The notes under the pieces: generated by a model
Told to the model about the DNA's origin: nothing
Seen by the model: the letters and a program-made list of their open reading frames with translations, nothing else
Databases searched by the model: none
From: Sacculina carcini
Taxonomy: Eukaryota; Arthropoda; Thecostraca; Sacculinidae
Assembly (NCBI GenBank): GCA_916048095.2
Contig: OU696574.1
Location: 10,036,087 to 10,100,086 of the forward strand
DNA length: 64,000 nt
Direction of reading: 5' to 3'
Translations under genes and position numbers: made by a program
Part shown: positions 1-13,100 of the stretch, piece after piece
How positions within the stretch are numbered: position 1 is the first letter of the stretch
Layout of the letters: each line of letters begins with the position of its first letter

Positions 1-595
1 AATTATACCATCGTGCTAGAAATCTTGTTTTCTACAATACGGTATAACTTGTAATTTTCCAAAATGTATTTGAAGGAAGTTACGGCGGTGTAAAGTCAAA
101 ATGTCATGTTGCCAATTTGACAGCTATTATGTGCACTTGCGATTACACATGAATATACACTGATTTAATTTCACTGAAGTCCAATCACAATTTACGCACT
201 TGCGATTACACAGGAATATACTACTCTGTAGAGAATTTTGTGTTCTACAAGATGAGCTATAATTTATACCCACAAATGATACAAGATACGTGTAAAATTG
301 GCAAAATTCTCAAATACATTCAAAATTACACTTGAACACCGGGCGAGTAAAATTAATTCATTTTTCTACTATTTCTCAGTCTCTATTTTTTGCACATAAA
401 AATAAATTATACCATCGTGCTAGAAATCTTGTTTTCTACAATACGGTATAATTTTTAATTTTCGAAAGTGTATCTGAAGGAAGTTACGGCGGTGTAAAGT
501 CAAAAGCACATATTACCAATTTGACAGCTATTATACGCACTTGCGATTACACAGGAATATACACCGATTAATTTCACTGAAGCCCAATCACAATT
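1..595. repeat. Direct repeat, two ~190-bp copies 404 bp apart
   Basis: Positions 1-195 recur at about 405-595 with few changes; both begin AATTATACCATCGTGCTAG and both include the words TTACGGCGGTGTAAAGTC and CACTTGCGATTACACA. A partial third echo of the CACTTGCGATTACACAGGAATATAC part lies near 200-230. No open frame of note is present. This looks like a local duplication within, or the repeated ends of, a larger element that starts before the window. Confidence 0.7.
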
Positions 596-709
596 AAGAA
601 TGCATCATATTAGCTCCAAGCATGGATGGTGTGGTTTTATTGGGTACAGTTTAATTAATGCTACACTATACTGAATAGAAAGGCTTTATTGTCCTCAATT
701 GACACATGA

Positions 710-2716
710 ATTGTTCCGCCCGACGGGCGGGTAAAATACTACTGGGAACAAAGTTAACTACTGAATTTTACTGTATAATTTAATTGGTTTAATTTCAAGT
801 TGCATAAGCGTAAGTTGCATAAGGATATGGGTTGTAATATCATGCAATGCCAACTATATGAATATGCTGTTTTAGCGGACGCATAAATCTGGAATTATAG
901 AGATGACAGAAGGTTTCATTGTTTTGATAGTGTTACACTTATGAATTACTACACACGAAGGATGGGTGTGAACTTGAGCAGTGTTGAGGAAAAAAACTTC
1001 GTCAATAATTAAAACTAGAATTTACAAATTTATATTTTTCTATTGGATAAGCTTTTTGCTTTTTGATTCATTATATCCTATTTATAGTTTCGCACGACGG
1101 GCGGGTTTAAATACGAGGCAGTTCGAGGGAAAATATTTTGCCACATCTAAAATAAAAACATTCACATTTAGACTTTTCTATTGGTCAATACTTTTTATGG
1201 GTTTACTATTTCTTTTTTATTTCTAATCATTTTATATTAATTCAATATTCATTTTACTTTATTTATTGCTCTGCACAAAGGGCGGGTTTTAATGCTAGAT
1301 GGTGATGTTGAGTTATAAATATATTTTGAAAACATTATGATAAAAAAATTAGTCATTTTTCATTGTTTTGTGTCAGAGTTCTGAATTATTCAGCACGACG
1401 GGCAGGTTTAAATATGAGGCGGTTTAGGCAAACTATTTTGTCAAAATAATAATAAAATATAGAAATTTAGACTTTTTATGGGTTTACTTTTTTCTTTATT
1501 AATTCATATTTATTTTCGCTTATAAATTGAATACAGATTTAATGGTATGAATTGCTCCGCACGACGGGCCGGTTTATATGCTAGAATTTCCATTGTCTGT
1601 TATGTGTTTGTGTTCTGAATTATTCCGCACGACGGGCAGGTTTTGAGTTTTTATTGGTGAACGTATATACAGGTTAATTTTTTTGCTTTCTTATTTGTAT
1701 TCAGTTTATTTTATGGATTGAATATGAATTTAACTTTATTAATTGTTCCGCACGACGGGCGGGTTCAAATCTATATATATATAAATATAAAAGAAATTAT
1801 ATATAAATATAAAAGAAATTATCTGTCTGTCTGTGTGCGTGTATGCTTGAATACGAGGTGACCTAACTGCGCGGGCTCAATGGTATTGATCAGGGGCTTC
1901 AAACGTGAACGAAGCGATGGATCATGTTTATGAGATAATAATCTCCCGGGGGCATCAACTGTAGACAATATAACGTTTAATTTCACCGTGTAAAACGAGT
2001 TAATATACAAAACTAACGGATTTGACTTCAAGGTCCAGAGCGGATCGTGTTCGAGTTCTGAATTATTCCACACGACGGGCAGGTTTAAATATGAGGCAGG
2101 TTCAGGGATAGTATTTTGTGAAAATAACAATACAAAATAATTAAATTTAGACTTTTCAATTGATTAGGATTTCTATGGATTTACTATAATCTATTTGTAA
2201 ATGTTTACTAATTAAATATGAATTTAATTTTATGAATTGTTCCGCACAACGGGCGGGTTTAAATGCTAGTATATACATAAAGAAGAAATTATCTGTCTCT
2301 CTGTGTATGTATGCTTGAATATGAGGTGACATAATTGCGCTGGTTCATGGTTCGCTGGTTCAATGATCAGGGGCTTCAAACGCAAACGAAGCGATGGCTC
2401 ATTTTTATGAAATAAAAATGTCCCGCGGGCAGCAATAAAACGTTCAATTTCACCGTGTAGAATGAATTCATATACAAAACTAATGGATTTGACTTCAAGA
2501 ACCAGAACGGATGGTGTTCGAGTTCTGAATTCTTCCTCACGTCGGGCGGGTTTAAATATGAGGCGGGCTGAGTGAAAATATTTTGTCAAAATAAAATTAA
2601 AAATAATGAAATTTAGACTTTTTAATTGATTAAGGTTTTCATGAGTTTGCCTTATTTATTTTTAATTTGCAATATTTTTATGAATTGTTCCGCACAACGG
2701 GCGGGTTTTAATGCTA

Positions 2717-2812
<96 letters not shown>

Positions 2813-3900
2813 TTATCTGTCTGTCTGTGTGTGTATGCTTGAATATGAGGTGACCTAGCTGCGCGGGCTCAATGGTATAGATCAGGGGCTTCAAACGTAA
2901 ACTAAGCTATGTATCATGTTTATGAAATATATATGTCCCGGTGGCAGCAACTATAGATAATATAACCTTATATTTTACCGTGTAAAACGAGTTCATATAC
3001 AAAACTAACGGATTTGGCTTCAAGGTCCAGAACGGATCGTGTTCGATTTCTGAATTATTCCGTACGACGGGCGTGTTTAAATATGAGGCGGGTTGAGGGA
3101 TACTAATTTTTGTCAAATTAAAAATAAAAATAATGAAATTTAGACTTTTCAATTGATCAGGTTTTATATGGATTTACTATAATTTGCAATATGTGTACCA
3201 ATTGAATATGAATTTCATTTTATTAATTGTTTCATTCATTTTATTATTATTTCAATTCATTTTATCAGTTGTTTGGTGATGTATACAATATTTGAAGATG
3301 GATTCATGCAAGCTGGCATCAATTTCGTCTTATTATTGATCCATCACTGGCATTATAATGAGCATACAATTCTCAAGTGATTCTCAAGTGATTCCACTGA
3401 ATTGTGTGGTCACAACACAAGAAAGTCGATGAATCATACTTCAAGCACATGAATCTAACATGCACGTGCACAGAATAACTACTATGTTGCACAAATCTAC
3501 TGACAGCTAAATTAGTCAATAAATAAGCCAATGTATTTGTTACTGTGCTAATACAATCACAAGCGCAAATAGAGCAAATAATGTCGAAAATACAACGGTG
3601 TAAACAAATGACAAATGAGACCAGAAAAACAGAAGAAACTCACGTGCACAGGAAGCAAAAAATGGAAAGCAAACCAGGCTGAATCAGTAGCAGAGATTCG
3701 GATATGTAGGATAGAGAATATTGAATGAGATTGCAAAATAAACAGTATAATAGCCATGAAATCCAGCCATATCTATATCTATATACAGGATATGTATATA
3801 AAAGAGAATACGCACAACGAATAGAGAGATAATACGAATAGAGAAACACACAACGCAAGAGAATACGCCTCCGCACAACGGGCGGGTTTTAATGCTAGTT
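710..3900. mobile_element. Tandem Helitron-like array with repeated 3' hairpin motif
   Basis: At least thirteen copies of a motif close to CCGCACGACGGGCGGGTTT occur, near 715, 1090, 1268, 1391, 1557, 1625, 1744, 2067, 2237, 2534, 2687, 3059 and 3868. Several are followed by AAATGCTAG or TTAATGCTAG then T, which fits the CTRR-T end of Helitrons with a short GC-rich hairpin just upstream. Other copies are followed by AAATATGAGGCGG instead. A ~450-520 bp unit (about 1810-2260, 2285-2700, 2815-3230) starts with TATCTGTCTGTCTGTGTG and contains GAGGTGACCTAACTGCGCG and TCAGGGGCTTCAAACG. No Rep/helicase frame is visible, so these would be non-autonomous copies. The Helitron call rests on the end signature only. 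Confidence 0.6.
2718..2808. repeat. (AT)n microsatellite
   Basis: About 45 uninterrupted TA units lie directly after a CTAGT end motif of the Helitron-like array and before the next TATCTGTCTGTC unit, so the microsatellite marks a junction between two copies. Confidence 0.95.
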
Positions 3901-3955
3901 TATAGAATAAACCAAGTAACGGAATATCACACACACTAATGCACCCTGCTACGGA

Positions 3956-4140
3956 TCCCGAGTAGCTCAGTGGTTAGGCACTGAGCTCTCGTATCAGAGG
4001 ATCGCGGTTCGAATCCTGGTTCGGCTTCGCTCATCAACACCTCCGCTTGAGTCTACCGGGAGTCACCATTGTTGATGGGCACACAGTGGGGTGTGACATA
4101 CACATTCACACGCATACTCTCAGATGACCTAAGAGCGCTT
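3956..4140 (+). mobile_element. tRNA-derived SINE, family 1
   Basis: The head has a tRNA-like A box (TAGCTCAGTGGTTAGGC) and B box (GGTTCGAATCC) at the right spacing, followed by a non-tRNA body (GAGTCTACCGGGAGTCACC, then GGGCACACAGTGGGG). The same head plus body recurs near 38765 and 50119, with a decayed copy near 50992, so this is a SINE and not a functional tRNA gene. Confidence 0.8.
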
Positions 4141-4252
4141 AAGGCTATGCGATGAAACTTGGAACAGAAACGCACCCATACATATCGGGCTAAAGTCAGG
4201 CTGCAGCCAAACACACATGCACATTGTTAACGTATCACACAGCATGAGAAAG

Positions 4253-4283
<31 letters not shown>

Positions 4284-4319
4284 CACATGTACAAACGCAA
4301 TGATACACCAAATCCATCG

Positions 4320-4400
4320 GCGTAAATTTGTATCGAGGCTCGGGGGGATGACAGCCATCATGCATTAGTGTTGCATTGCTTTGATTTGGCCCAAATCAAT
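4320..4400 (+). repeat. Dispersed repeat R3, partial copy
   Basis: The stretch GGCTCGGGGGGATGACAGCC followed by ATCATGCATTAGTG is shared with 17885-18150 and 30968-31250 (same strand) and with the reverse complement near 6600-6715. Only the first part of the repeat is present here. Confidence 0.7.
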
Positions 4401-4640
4401 GCAATATATTACATAACTCTTGTTTTCAAGCAGCTTGAATTTGCCAGCTTGCTAAACTGATTTCAGAAAGACAAGACGACAATTTCAGTGGCTGAAACAG
4501 GACGACAATCGCTACACTCTGAAAAAGCCCATAGACAATGTTTTATCATTTACTTTTTCGTCTAAGCTTGTGGATAAACGGTGGCTGAATGGCTACGGAG
4601 GAACCTGCGAGAGACTGGCCAATGTGCAGTTCTATTAGAG

Positions 4641-4933
4641 CTGTGCTTCTTAACATTATTCACTGTTTGAGCCATTTTCCAATCTGCAGTCAGTTGTCGC
4701 AACACCTGGATTTTTAATAGATATATTAAGATATTAAATATACAAACGACCTAATAACAGAACTTTTTTATTCAATATTCATTCAGACAATTTGAATTTT
4801 CTCTAAAAATAGAATGTTTTACCAGGTATAAATGTGGAGCATAGGCAAAACATATATTTTCTCTAATTTTGCGCACCCCCTGTGAACCAGACCCGCACCC
4901 CTAGGGCTCGCACCCCCCGGTTAAAAACCACTG
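4641..4933. mobile_element. hAT-type MITE
   Basis: The ends are CTGTGCTTCTTAAC and the inverse GGTTAAAAACCACTG, which resemble the CAGTGGTTCTTAAC ends of hAT (Charlie-like) elements. They are flanked by TATTAGAG and TATCAGAG, an 8-bp target duplication with 7 of 8 bases matching. There is no coding frame, so the copy is non-autonomous. Confidence 0.75.
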
Positions 4934-5469
4934 TATCAGAGGGTGCCGTTATATTTGTCAAATTTCCCCCAAGGTGTCGTTGAAATAGAAGTTTTACGGT
5001 ATATTGACATTCACTTTTGTTTAATGACACTAACACTCACTCGCTATTTTGTTCAACCGACAATTCACCATCACGTCACACTGTATTAACGCTTTTCAAT
5101 TCTGCATTGTCTCATCCTTATTTTCTCTCCAACTTCCTTTCTCTTTTGTGTGCGCCTCGGCTTGATCAGGCTGGACTAGACCGTATGTGTGTCTTTGCTA
5201 CCGCGGCGTAATGGGAATTATTCAAATGACCAGAGGCACGACGGATTAGACACATAGCAAACGCTCTCAGAGACGGCCAAAGTAAGACGTATATGCAGTG
5301 GAAATCGATAGTACGACAAGAAAGTGTTAATTTATCACCTGCCTAACTTGATCCGGTACTATGACAAGACAAAACGTCATTGAAAATTAATGACGTAATC
5401 ACCGACGTCAAACCGAATGACAAGCTAATCAAAAACAGCGCGTTGATTGAGTATTCAAATTTACTGCAC

Positions 5470-5573
5470 TCTATTATTATTATTATGATTAATTACAGGC
5501 AAGTCCAGTAGCATGGGGGAAGAGTGCAAGTGCACTATTACCACCCTGCGGTGGCCCCATGTACCGGATTAAT
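5470..5573 (+). repeat. Short (ATT)n-associated dispersed repeat R4
   Basis: An ATT-rich stretch is followed by CAAGTCCAGTAGCATGGGGG and CACCCTGCGGTGGCCCCATG. The same ~100-bp sequence is found at 5817-5921 (+), 46040-46142 (-) and 53080-53165 (+). The class is not clear; the ATT end looks like a retroposon tail read from the opposite strand. Confidence 0.7.
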
Positions 5574-5816
5574 GAAGATCTTACTCCGGAATATGAAACC
5601 CAATGAAAAAATAATCTAAGAAAGTAAAAGATGATTCAAATAAAACTGTCAAAACAAACGCCTAAATAAAAGTGTAAAGCGTAAATACAAATGTACGGAA
5701 CTGCTTTCCAAACAAAACTCAAACAACACACAAAAAACTAAAACTAGAAAAAACAAAACTCATAAGCCCACGTAGACCGTTTGAAATTGGCAAAATATGT
5801 TCGCTTCCTTCCTACT

Positions 5817-5921
5817 TCATTATAATTATTATTATTATTGTTATTAATTACCAGCAAGTCCAGTAGCATGAAAAGAGTACACACACTACTGCCACACTGC
5901 GTTGACCCCATGTACCGGAAA
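5817..5921 (+). repeat. Dispersed repeat R4, second copy
   Basis: This is a diverged copy of the repeat at 5470-5573 (CAAGTCCAGTAGCATG and CCCCATGTACCGG kept), again preceded by an ATT-rich run. Confidence 0.7.
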
Positions 5922-6019
5922 CTAACATCAAGTATTGTAAGCGACAAAGAGAGATAAAAAGTAAACAATTCCAGAAAAAAAACAGAGTTAAAAACAAAAG
6001 AGCAAAAAATTAATAAGCA

Positions 6020-6270
6020 AACACACGTAGTTTACGTGTGTGTGTGTTTGTGTGTGTATGTGTGTGTGGTACAAACTTGCATGCAAGTTCATGTTACGAA
6101 CACTATTAACACTATATAACACTACGAACGCATTGACAAGTTATCACGTGGAGAAATGGGATTATTGGTCGCCAACATTGATTGCGTGTGGCGTGTGCTC
6201 CATACACACACACACACACACACAGCAGACGAATAGAGATAGAAAGAGTGAGAGAGCGAGAGAGAGAGTT
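6020..6270. repeat. TG, CA and GA microsatellites
   Basis: A (TG)n tract near 6036-6068, a (CA)n tract near 6204-6225 and a GA-rich stretch near 6237-6268 lie close together. The 98-residue frame that crosses them is low-complexity and is not supported as a gene. Confidence 0.85.
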
Positions 6271-6599
6271 ACGGAATCAGCGGAATTACTTGGCCTCCAG
6301 CGATTGTGCACACACGAACAGTCAACATACCTATAATGACAGAAGCTGAAGCTGATACCTACGACCGTGGGCGTAGATCCTGGGTGTATAGGGGGTTATA
6401 TATACCAACAAATAAATTGACTAGGGGTATGAATATGCAATTATACCCGCAGATAATTCAATCAATGAATCAATTCTGGTGAGTTCAGTTGATTGCGTAT
6501 ATTGACATCAAAATCAGCACAGCAAAAAGTAACAAAACACGACAAATGTATTTATTTTTTATTGGAGTATGTGACATATATGTACAATTCAATAGACAC

Positions 6600-6715
6600 A
6601 AAATGGTTGAGGGCCTATTGTAATTGGTCAACTGAGTCAACTTTGAACACACTAATTAATGATGGCTGTCATTATCCCGAGCCTCGACACAAATATACAC
6701 CTTTGCCTACATGTT
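6600..6715 (-). repeat. Dispersed repeat R3, inverted copy
   Basis: Reading the minus strand gives GAGGCTCGGGATAATGACAG and then the TTAGTGTGTTCAAAGTTGAC and CAACCATTTT words seen at 17885-18000 and 30968-31080. Confidence 0.7.
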
Positions 6716-7244
6716 ATGTGAGCCCAGTAATGTAAACGGAATAACGGAGTGGAGAACGTTTACTTGTGATAGATTATCTTAGTAAAAAAGATAAAAATCG
6801 TGGAAGACACGTTATACGTACAAATTTGAGACATGTTTTACCTGTATAATCACTTGATGATGTGATAAATATCTGCCCGAAACAACGTCTCCGAGTGTAA
6901 ATTTTGAGGAATTTGTGCTGTAATTAGTTGAAAGTTGTGCTGTAATTAAGTCCTGAACGATATTTGATAACAGGTGGATTACGAATGTTCGGTGCCCGGT
7001 GCAAGCTGCTTCACGCCCAGCTTCAACAACGTAAGTGCTTATCGTACTGATCAGCTGTTTTCCTAATCATTATATCACACCCTGGCGTAGGTATTTCCCA
7101 TTGCGTGCAGAAGTGTGGTCCGTAACTTTTTTCTCTTTCCGATTCATTTCTATCGAATTTTCAATGATCCAGCTCTTCATTTTCAACAACATCGCTGATT
7201 GATCCAATTAATTCACTTGTTGCACCGAATCAAATGCCAGGACA

Positions 7245-8220
7245 TTACGAGAAACGTACTAGAAACGTACTCGTACTAGAAACAAAAATAAACCATTTCG
7301 GATTGATAAAAACAGTCACACATTTGTTCTTCTGTTGAACCTTTGGTGTCCCACTTGACAACCAATCCATTCCCAGCTGGCTGCTTGCCAGCCTTGGGGA
7401 CCATGATAATTTTCTGAGGAGCCATGGGACCAAATTCAAAAAGGTAGAGCCACCATGTTTTCTCGCAGACCACGCGACGATTTATTCCTCTATGTTATCC
7501 TTGTCGATGTTGTATATTTCAATCGTGTGATCCGCCTCGACAGTGCGATCCCGGAGTTTGTCTGGTGCGTGTATTGTATCCTCCGATGTTCGTGAGCCAA
7601 CCCACCTGTTCTTGCCGTCGTAGCGTTGCTTTGGCAGTCGGTGGCTGTAGTCACCGACGTACATGAGCTAATACTCTGAAGAAGTAGTGTCGCGACCGTC
7701 CATGTGTGCATGGAGGACGCAAGGACTTCTAGGAGGGGCACGGACTGATTCTGGGGTACCACAAAGGCTCGCATTGTGTTGAAGGGGCCACGCCAAGAAA
7801 AACGTTGATAAACACTGGTTTAGATGATGAGATGAGTGTGTTTTGTGACGACAGGAAAACGACATTCGTCGAGTTATCGAGTACCAGCCACGTTCGAGCC
7901 GTTCCGAATGTCGTCACGCTGAATCGGCAGCAAATCACAGATAATATCAGAGAACGGCAGACGCCATTGTGACTTCAAAACAACAACTACCGATGTGGGA
8001 CGCAAATGAAACGCTCGATTTTGAACTTCAAAAATGACGTCCACATGCACTGAACATGGGCGGGTTTTTGGGTTACACCCCCTGTTTATCATGTGAGCTA
8101 GATTAAAACAAGGTGATATAAGGACCACTATGCAGTATGCGTCTGCATGATTCTGCCCATGTGGTAGGGGATAAGAATACTGCCGCCTCACGTGCTGCGT
8201 GTCGTAAGAAGCTACTTAAA
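7245..8220 (-). other. Region with several short unrecognised minus-strand frames
   Basis: No gene can be established here. A 7245-7473 frame contains MAPQKIIMVPKAGKQPAGNG after a start in good context. The 7482-7664 frame reads like a globular protein (YVGDYSHRLPKQRYDGKN) and ends in an acidic tail. Neither has a partner exon I can join, and neither matches a family I recognise. Both could be exons of an unknown gene or remnants of a retrotransposon. A run AAAAACGTTGATAAACACTG near 7799-7818 resembles a hAT end without a visible partner. Confidence 0.25.
8155..8215 (+). repeat. Short dispersed repeat, paired with an inverted copy at 31.9 kb
   Basis: GGGGATAAGAATACTGCC with GCTGCGTGTCGT shortly after is repeated as its reverse complement at about 31855-31912. 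The element type is not known. Confidence 0.6.
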
Positions 8221-9868
8221 GCTAGGGCCTCCTATCCCTCTTCTGTTCTCTTCTTATATTTCATGCGATATCCAAGAGAGAACAAAAGAGAGAGAGAGCG
8301 CGAGAGCGATAATTAAGCAGAGTGGCACCTCCCATGGGTAGCACATTCCATTTCTCTCTTCCCGGAACTATGAAAAAATGCATGCCAGAAGTGAGTGGCT
8401 TTATAGCTCAATACAATTTACAGCAGAGGAACGAAATAATGACCTAACTGTCTAGGCATTGCTTTCCGGGCACATTCATCCTGCAGACTTCAATAATTCA
8501 GCGGCTAGTAGGAAACATAATGGCAACTTGTAGTGCTCACATGCTCTCCAGTTGATTATGGTCTTCTAGTCACGAATGTCAAGAGGCTTAACCAGACACT
8601 ACACGAGGAGAGGTTCTATGAACTGTTAGCCGCTCGGCCGGTGCAGGGTGAGACCACAATGGTTCTGAGATGCTCGGAGATTAGATTACGACCAAGTAGG
8701 CAGATGATACCTGCCAGACCAATCGATCCACTCAATCAGTTTCGCAGTGATTGATTGCATCTGAGCAATCATATTATTGCTCTCATCAGGTCTTGAATTG
8801 AAAGAAGAGTGTGTGTATCTGTTAATGGTTTTTGGTCGGTATATAGACGTATTGATTGCACATGTGCGCGTGTTTGTTGCAATTGCATGCTTATATGATG
8901 TGGCAAATGTTTAGCTCTGTGGTGAAATTGTGTGCTGGAAAATTTGACACCGTTCCCAATGAATAAACGGCATTTTGGGATCCGTCCATTGTTGGGTTTG
9001 ATGTCGAAGCGAAAACGTCTAGGCTACGAGAGACACTGAATAACGTGATCAAATAATTTATTTGACCTTTAGATGTGTAAATGACAAATAAATGAGCTGT
9101 AAATACGGCGAATTTCGACACAAACAGACACTCAAAATTATAAGATATGATTGATTATAAAATTAAAAAAGCCAACACAAGCAAGGCATTAGAATGTAAT
9201 CTGAATAAGCCACCGATTTTTGCGCCTACACATTAGAAGATGCATTTGATTCACATGTGTCGTGTGTAGTATATATAATTTGACAATACAAAAACGGAAT
9301 ATTTGAAACAACAAAAAACAACGAGATGCCGCAAATTCAAGCTGTACACACATACAAATACGCTCAGACAATCAAGCAAAAAAACCACAACCAGCGCGCA
9401 AAAAAATCGTAAAATAATAATAAAAGCCAAGAAAATCTATCCCTTTTTTGTGTCTATATCCGCGTACTGTTTACGCTTCTGTCAATTACGTCATGGTTGA
9501 TACTGGCATCGGTTTTCGAATTCGGATCCAATGCCTTCTTGCTGAAAACGCAAAAATCGTATTTTTATTTCAACTTTATTTGTAAAAATATCGTTTTTAC
9601 CATCACACTTATCATCAACTGAACAAAAAAGTGGAGTTACAAAAATATTCATGAATAATTCATGAATTTGAGAACCAGCCCAATCCTGTGCGCAATTAGT
9701 TTTAACTTGCCCCATTACAGATAACTCAAGTCGATTTAATTAATGTTTATATCTATACAAAATATATTGTGTATATTTAGCAGACTATTACGTAGGAGAT
9801 AAGCTTATATTGCTAATTTGTTTTGCAAAGTTTTAGCCCAAATAAATACTCATTTACAGGCCCCTACT
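8221..9868. other. Gene-free stretch
   Basis: I see a GA-rich patch near 8290-8310 and AT-rich unique sequence, but no frame, splice pattern or repeat that I can support. SLC22-A ends at 10156, so part of this stretch could belong to its 3' end. Confidence 0.5.
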
Positions 9869-10123
9869 CAGAAGCGGATCCAGAGTACAATTTTGGAAGG
9901 GGCTGAATTTATTTTGGGGGGTATTAATCTTGGCGGCGATCAGTCATGTACATGCATCATTATGCAACGTCTTTGCGATCATGCTTATATCAACAAATTC
10001 TACAGGAAAAATAGTTGTATTGACATCTTTTAGTGAATCTCTTGGTTATGAGGAGCTGACGGAAACATTTAGGGGAGAGGGGGGCTTCAGCCCCCTGCGT
10101 CTCTCCCCCTGTTTCCGTCAGTG
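9869..10123. mobile_element. MITE, family with CAGTGGCGGATCCAG ends
   Basis: The left part CAGAAGCGGATCCAGAG and the internal words AACGTCTTTGCGATCATG and CAACAAATTCTACAG are shared with 17227-17435, 27065-27337 and 29453-29649. The possible 8-bp flanks CCCCTACT and CCTCTGCT match at 6 of 8 positions. It sits 32 bp beyond the SLC22-A stop codon. Confidence 0.65.
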
Positions 10124-10155
10124 CCTCTGCTGGAAGTGAACTATTGGGAGAAAAC

Positions 10156-13100
10156 TCACGTCCCAAAAAGCTCTCCTTCCTCTATTGTGTTGGGTAGAGA
10201 TTTGCCCTTGGTTTCCGGCAGCAAAAGCACAAAGAGTCCCGCGATGATCGATGTCACTCCGAAACAAATCATAGGCAGGTGACGGGAAACTCGTTGTCCC
10301 TGAACAAACAACAAACATTGGCAAACTAATTGCTCACCTTCGAAATGGTGTCCGAGTTACAAGAAGGTATCTTGATTCAGAGTATTCTACGGCACGATTG
10401 AATTAGGAAATGAACTCCGTCATTCCCCATCAGGTCGTCAGTTTTATTGTTCTGCTGATTTAATAAAAATACATGGCCAATGGTGTAAGTAAGTAAATTT
10501 GATCATTTTGTTATTGTTTCAAACGCAACAATTTAGTCCCTATACCAGTGGTTCCCAACCTTTTTTGATCACACATCACTTGGAGTTCTCACACAGTCGC
10601 CGCGTACCACCTGGTTCTAGGGAAACGCAGTTCGATCAGATATTAATTGATTTACATAATTTTACGCGTAGAGCACACAAATCAAGTGAATAGCGACTCA
10701 ATGCGGGGTCTGTATCTGATTTTTCTCTATCAGCTAGTCAACGCAGGCTGTGATTTTGTTCATAACTTATCAGAACTTATCATAACTTATCAGAAAACAT
10801 GTTCTTGTACCATTGTTCATGACCCCGAAAGTGTTTGCGTACCACCTGGAAGGTCTTCGTGTATCACTAGTGGTACGCGTAGCACAAGTTGGGAACCACT
10901 GCCCTATAGTAATTATTGCAGCAGGTGGAAGCACATACGTAGAAGCTGACGTAGGGCGCGATGATGCTTGCGATTCTGGCGCACATAGACGAACTGCCCA
11001 CGCCTATTGTTCTGGTGACCGTGGGAAACATCTCGGCAGAGAACACGTAGACCATGGCGAACGAGGCGCTACTGCAAAACTTTCCGATCATTGCAAAGGT
11101 CAAAATTGGCCAGTCCAGAGTGTAAACGTCTGTCCGAAATGTTCAAAATGTTTATCGGTACAATCACCGTTTAATACGGTCACAAAGCACGTGCACATGC
11201 ACGTGATTTCACGTTTCTATGATGCGCACGTGCATTTCAAGCCCATTATACAATGGCTTCAAACTGAGCTGTCCATTCGCTATTTCCAGTGTGTTTTCGG
11301 AGGGGTAATTGGGGATACTTGTTAGCAAAGCCAAAATGATGTGTATAACTTAAGGGCCGTCCAACCCGATTTACTTAATGGTGATGGGGCTTTCAGTATC
11401 GGCGCAGCATGAGGACGAAACGAGCAGAATAATTGCCGGGTAAAATTTCACTGCTATCCCACTGACTTTTCTCGAAGAGCATGGTTCCCAGACACGCCAC
11501 TCCTCCAATCACCATGCTGAGACACAGAGGCCAACGACGTCCCGACTTCATCAGCAGGAAGATGCTCAAAGCATACGCCGGCAGTTCGACTCCTCCCGAA
11601 ATGAACATGTTGACAAACACATTGCCGCCCAGATCGCCCGAGTTCAGCGACAGTCCAAAGTAGACAAAACTGATCACGAACCAGCTGCAGTAGAAGTTGA
11701 GCGTACGTTTGCGTAGGTTGGGCGTGCGGAACAGATCGAAAATGCTGCCACGAGGAGCGTCATCGGTGATCTGAGCCGAGCTCTGTTTATTTGTTGTCAA
11801 TTTATCAAATCGGACAGTATCAGTGTATATTTCTGCTAGAGTGACTGTACTCACTTACGCACAAAAGCAAATTGAACAAGAAAGTAAGCAGGTATTGAAC
11901 ACGAAAGTAAATTTGACTTGAGCCAGACTGTTCAAGAAAAGTGATTCAGAAGTACATCAAAAGCTTTGGATTAAAATAGTGTGATAGTAAATTAAGCACA
12001 TCCAAATATTAATAGCATAATAATCTACTTCAGAAAGAGACATAAGAACGTGCAAATAACGTTGATGTAATTATACCTCGTTATTCAATGGCACACTACA
12101 CTGATAGGAAATGCCATTTTTGGCGCAGATTTTTTCAAGAATTTTTCCACATTCCAGCTGGCGACCACGACTCGACAACCAACGAGGCGATTCGGGGATA
12201 ATCCTGAACATAACATAACATATCTTTCATATAACATAACATGTCATGGAGGATTGGCAAGTGAAGAATTAAAGGTCACACAGAAGAAGAAATGTGTGAT
12301 TTTACCAAACCGAATTCATTAGGTTCATTAGGTTTAAAGTAACTTTCAAATTGATGGAACAACTAAGTTTATTGGATTTCTCAGCGCTGTTGTGGAGAAT
12401 AAATAGTTGGCCTATTAGGAAATTATAAATCAGAGAAAAGAGGTTACAGACCTCTGGGCTAATGCCATATTTGGCAAATATTCCGAGAGTGTGACATTGA
12501 GCGGTTTCGATTGAGTTGCAAATGGTCACTTCAACTGTAACATTGCGACTGTGGTCAGTAGAAGTGGAATTCACCAGAAGAAGATGAAGAAAGTGACAAC
12601 GGGCACTGTAATGCACAGCTGTAGAGTCCGCCATGCATTGGCGAAATATGCAATGACAGCCACTGACATGATGCCGATGGCGTAGGAGAATTGAAACATA
12701 ATTCCGTAGATAGTGCGCCATCTTCCGCCCACTAGTTCCATGACTTCTCATGGACAAATAAACACTCGTGACAAGAACATGTTTTGACAGAAGTAAGGAC
12801 ACAATAAACCAGTCGGCACTAGTACATCTGAAAAGCATTATAGAGCTACATATAGCGAAAAACTTTTCGAATGTCTTGAAGCATTTGTGTTCATGAGCAC
12901 TGTACAGACGCTAACTATTCCATACCTTCGGCACAAACTATAGCAGTTGGAAGGGTCCAATTATAGACTGTCCTTCAAACTATTCATATCACTCGCATAG
13001 GGCAATTAATTCCTATGTGGAGCTACACACTCGTAAATGGGTGAGGTAACGGAGGACATGTTTTGGACAACACTTGCAGAAGACTGAGTCATTTTGGAGA

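Noticed and set aside
3956..4030. tRNA gene
   Set aside because: The A and B boxes are present but the stem pairing is poor, and the head continues into a body repeated elsewhere; it is a SINE. The same applies to the tRNA-Val-like heads at 36147, 38965, 40805 and 57620.
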